Positions 62,320 through 64,000 of a stretch of DNA of 64,000 nt are shown one piece after another (position 1 is the stretch's first letter; the number at the start of each line of letters is the position of its first letter). The notes below the pieces were generated by a model, which did not search any database, was not told where the DNA came from, and saw nothing but the letters and a program-made list of their open reading frames with translations. The stretch is taken from NCBI RefSeq assembly GCF_001439785.1, contig NZ_JYLI01000003.1:310001-374000 (forward strand), read 5' to 3'. Source of the DNA: Pseudomonas poae (lineage in GTDB: Bacteria > Pseudomonadota > Gammaproteobacteria > Pseudomonadales > Pseudomonadaceae). A program made the translations under genes and the position numbers.

Positions 62320-64000
62320 TATAGTTCTGGTTAAAAAATTTATCTCATCTGTTGAGTATGGTGACTCACTTGAGGTTATGTTTGATTCGCTCCGTTATAC
62401 TCTTCCCACAGGGCAAGATATGCTTGAAGACCATTGGGAGCTTATTTTGTGGAGCTCCAGGCCTGGAAATGCTATCACAAAATCTCTAACTTTTTTAGAT
62501 TATAAAAATGAGGATTTAAAGTTTTTAGTTAAGCTTTGCATTTTGGATAAGCGTCAGCGAGGTGCGATTTCCTTAGAGGCTATAATGTCCTATTATTATG
62601 CGCTTTTAAGTTTGGATTATATGTTGGCCGATCGTAAAGTTTCAAGTATGGATTCTGATGACTTTAGTCGTGTGGAACAATTTTGGAAAGAAACTCGGAA
62701 AGATGGTTACACTACTTATTATAGGGTTCTTCAATCATTTGCAAATTGGTACTCCAGTAATTTTGACCCATCTATTTCATATGTGGCGCCGGATCCAAGA
62801 CGAGCCTCGTATGGACGCGAAGGCACTGATGAGGGGCGAAAAGCTAAGAAAATTTCGGATGAGGTTGTAGCATCAATTTTTTCCTTGGCAGGCGAGGAAG
62901 ATCTTGCATTAAAAGACAAATTTCATTTGAACGCTTTTGTGTTGGAAGTAGTTCTTCAGGGGCGTATCAATGAATTGGCTACTTTGCCAGTAGACTGCCT
63001 TAATAAAGATATGTGCGCGCTCCGGGTTTTTTCAGAGAAGAGTGGATTGCTAGATTTTAGGATATTTCCACGAGTGTTACTTCCGGTTGTAGAGCGATCC
63101 TTAACGTTTCTTAAGTCGACGACTGAAGAGGGTCGGGAAATAGTGAAGAGGCTACGGCAGGACAAATCCTTGGACTGGAGTAGAATTGTAAAGGAACCCT
63201 CGGCTTTGCGCTATCATGTGAAGAAAGCTGTCTCACAATGGGTGATTGAAAATAACTTGCTTGACCCTAGTTCGGTTTGGTGTCAGAGCCAGAAAAAATT
63301 CATAGATCCTAAATATTTTTTGATATGTAATCGGTACTCAAAAGTCCGCGCAGCCGAACAGTGTGGTTTGAGTTACAAAAGCTTTTTGGAACTGCATGAT
63401 AAGCAAGTAGCCTTAACACAGGGTAAGGTGTTGCTAATTAACCAGAGCGAGCGCTTTTTTTGTGATCCGTTCAACTTATCCCATTGCCGGAAAGTCAGAA
63501 TTAATCCAAAAGCTCTCTCGCTTAAGGCTCTTGAGAGAAAGTTAGAATATTCTTTGTATGGTTACAAAGAGGTTGTTCGTGAAATTTTAGATGAAGGGCT
63601 GAGGGCTCAGCTGCTGGGACAAAAAATTCCCCTGCCGAAGTTTGATAGTTACTTTGAAAATGAGTTTTCAAAGATAATTTTACCTGTGGTCGCTATCGAT
63701 GGTGTGACGATTTTGGAGCCGGAACATGCCCTATTTATTGTTCCTAGGTCGCTCTTGAGTACTGAGGTTACTCGGTTAAACGATTACTCACTAATTACTC
63801 ATGGGATGTTCAGAGAGTGGTTAAACACATCCATGACAGGGGAGTTTTCACTTTTCTCAATCCGAGGAATTATTGATCCCAAGACAGGGCTAACTCCTAA
63901 CTTTAAGTGGCATGATGTTCGTCATTGGATGCAGACTATCTACCTAAAAGGAGGGTTGACAGATATTCAGGCCAGTATGCTTGCCGGGAGGAGGTTAGCG
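62312..64000 (+). CDS. Oversized tyrosine recombinase-like protein, third of trio, partial
   Basis: The frame starts at GTG 62312, overlapping the end of the second gene by 8 bp with AGGGGAAGG just upstream, and is open to the window end (563 codons). It has a box-I-like Arg218 (LQGRINELATLPVDCL) and, near the end, the box II motif His534-Asp-Val-Arg537-His538 (KWHDVRHWMQ) with GLTDIQASMLAGRR following, as in tyrosine recombinases. The gap between the two boxes is about 316 residues, three times the usual, so a large domain is inserted (with SYKSFLELH-type helix-turn-helix-like helices at roughly 360). The Tyr lies beyond the window. Confidence 0.8.
   Translation, partial: MSDIVLVKKFISSVEYGDSLEVMFDSLRYTLPTGQDMLEDHWELILWSSRPGNAITKSLTFLDYKNEDLKFLVKLCILDKRQRGAISLEAIMSYYYALLSLDYMLADRKVSSMDSDDFSRVEQFWKETRKDGYTTYYRVLQSFANWYSSNFDPSISYVAPDPRRASYGREGTDEGRKAKKISDEVVASIFSLAGEEDLALKDKFHLNAFVLEVVLQGRINELATLPVDCLNKDMCALRVFSEKSGLLDFRIFPRVLLPVVERSLTFLKSTTEEGREIVKRLRQDKSLDWSRIVKEPSALRYHVKKAVSQWVIENNLLDPSSVWCQSQKKFIDPKYFLICNRYSKVRAAEQCGLSYKSFLELHDKQVALTQGKVLLINQSERFFCDPFNLSHCRKVRINPKALSLKALERKLEYSLYGYKEVVREILDEGLRAQLLGQKIPLPKFDSYFENEFSKIILPVVAIDGVTILEPEHALFIVPRSLLSTEVTRLNDYSLITHGMFREWLNTSMTGEFSLFSIRGIIDPKTGLTPNFKWHDVRHWMQTIYLKGGLTDIQASMLAGRRLA

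Larger units (their letters stand above)
59205..64000. mobile_element. Genomic island (left part), inserted in yebG
   Basis: From about 59205 the DNA becomes AT-rich with codon use unlike the host, and it encodes three recombinase-like proteins. The left boundary is at yebG; the right end is beyond the window. The integration is inferred from the truncated yebG and the composition shift. Confidence 0.7.

Overview
The window is a 64 kb stretch of a fluorescent-group Pseudomonas chromosome. This is inferred from the complete alginate operon in the usual Pseudomonas gene order, the homogentisate cluster, an AapJQMP transporter, high GC codon use, and many copies of the GTGGGAGC-type REP palindromes typical of this group. 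No rRNA, tRNA or CRISPR array was seen.

Layout. 1-4429 (minus): the end of a three-component ABC export system (partial FtsX/DevC-like permease and a NodT-type outer-membrane lipoprotein), then a short-chain dehydrogenase coupled to a DUF4440-like protein, then a small membrane protein. 4622-21716 (minus): the full alginate operon algD-alg8-alg44-algK-algE-algG-algX-algL-algI-algJ-algF-algA, with an AlgU-type promoter candidate far upstream of algD and a strong terminator after algA. REP elements sit between algI and algL, between algF and algA, and inside the 5' end of algK, where one is translated as part of the lipoprotein signal region. 22031-29680: housekeeping genes (yaaA, a divergent polysaccharide deacetylase, a PIN-PhoH ATPase, moaCDE, rhlB, a carboxylesterase). 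29816-34242 (plus): aapJQMP amino-acid ABC transporter behind a good sigma-54 promoter match. 34334-35599: MFS transporter.

35602-46261: a chaperone-usher fimbrial cluster on the minus strand with six single-domain DUF1120 pilins, a chaperone, an usher and a two-domain DUF1120 protein (probable tip adhesin). Two plus-strand regulators follow (REC-Hpt and a LuxR/BvgA-like response regulator) with no histidine kinase beside them. 46351-50822: small accessory genes, a GST-like protein and a TonB-dependent siderophore receptor. 51101-56677: dacB, then hmgR and the tyrosine/homogentisate degradation genes hmgA-fahA-maiA; this block is flanked by a near-identical ~185 bp inverted repeat. 56931-58940: SirB1-like protein and an amino-acid dehydrogenase lacking its catalytic lysine.

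59205-64000: composition changes to AT-rich at a yebG gene that has lost its 5' end. The inserted DNA carries an overlapping trio of tyrosine-recombinase-like genes, the last running off the window, and a striking nested hairpin at the island edge. I read this as the end of a genomic island integrated into yebG. The trio, especially the oversized third protein, is the part of the window most likely to be poorly described.
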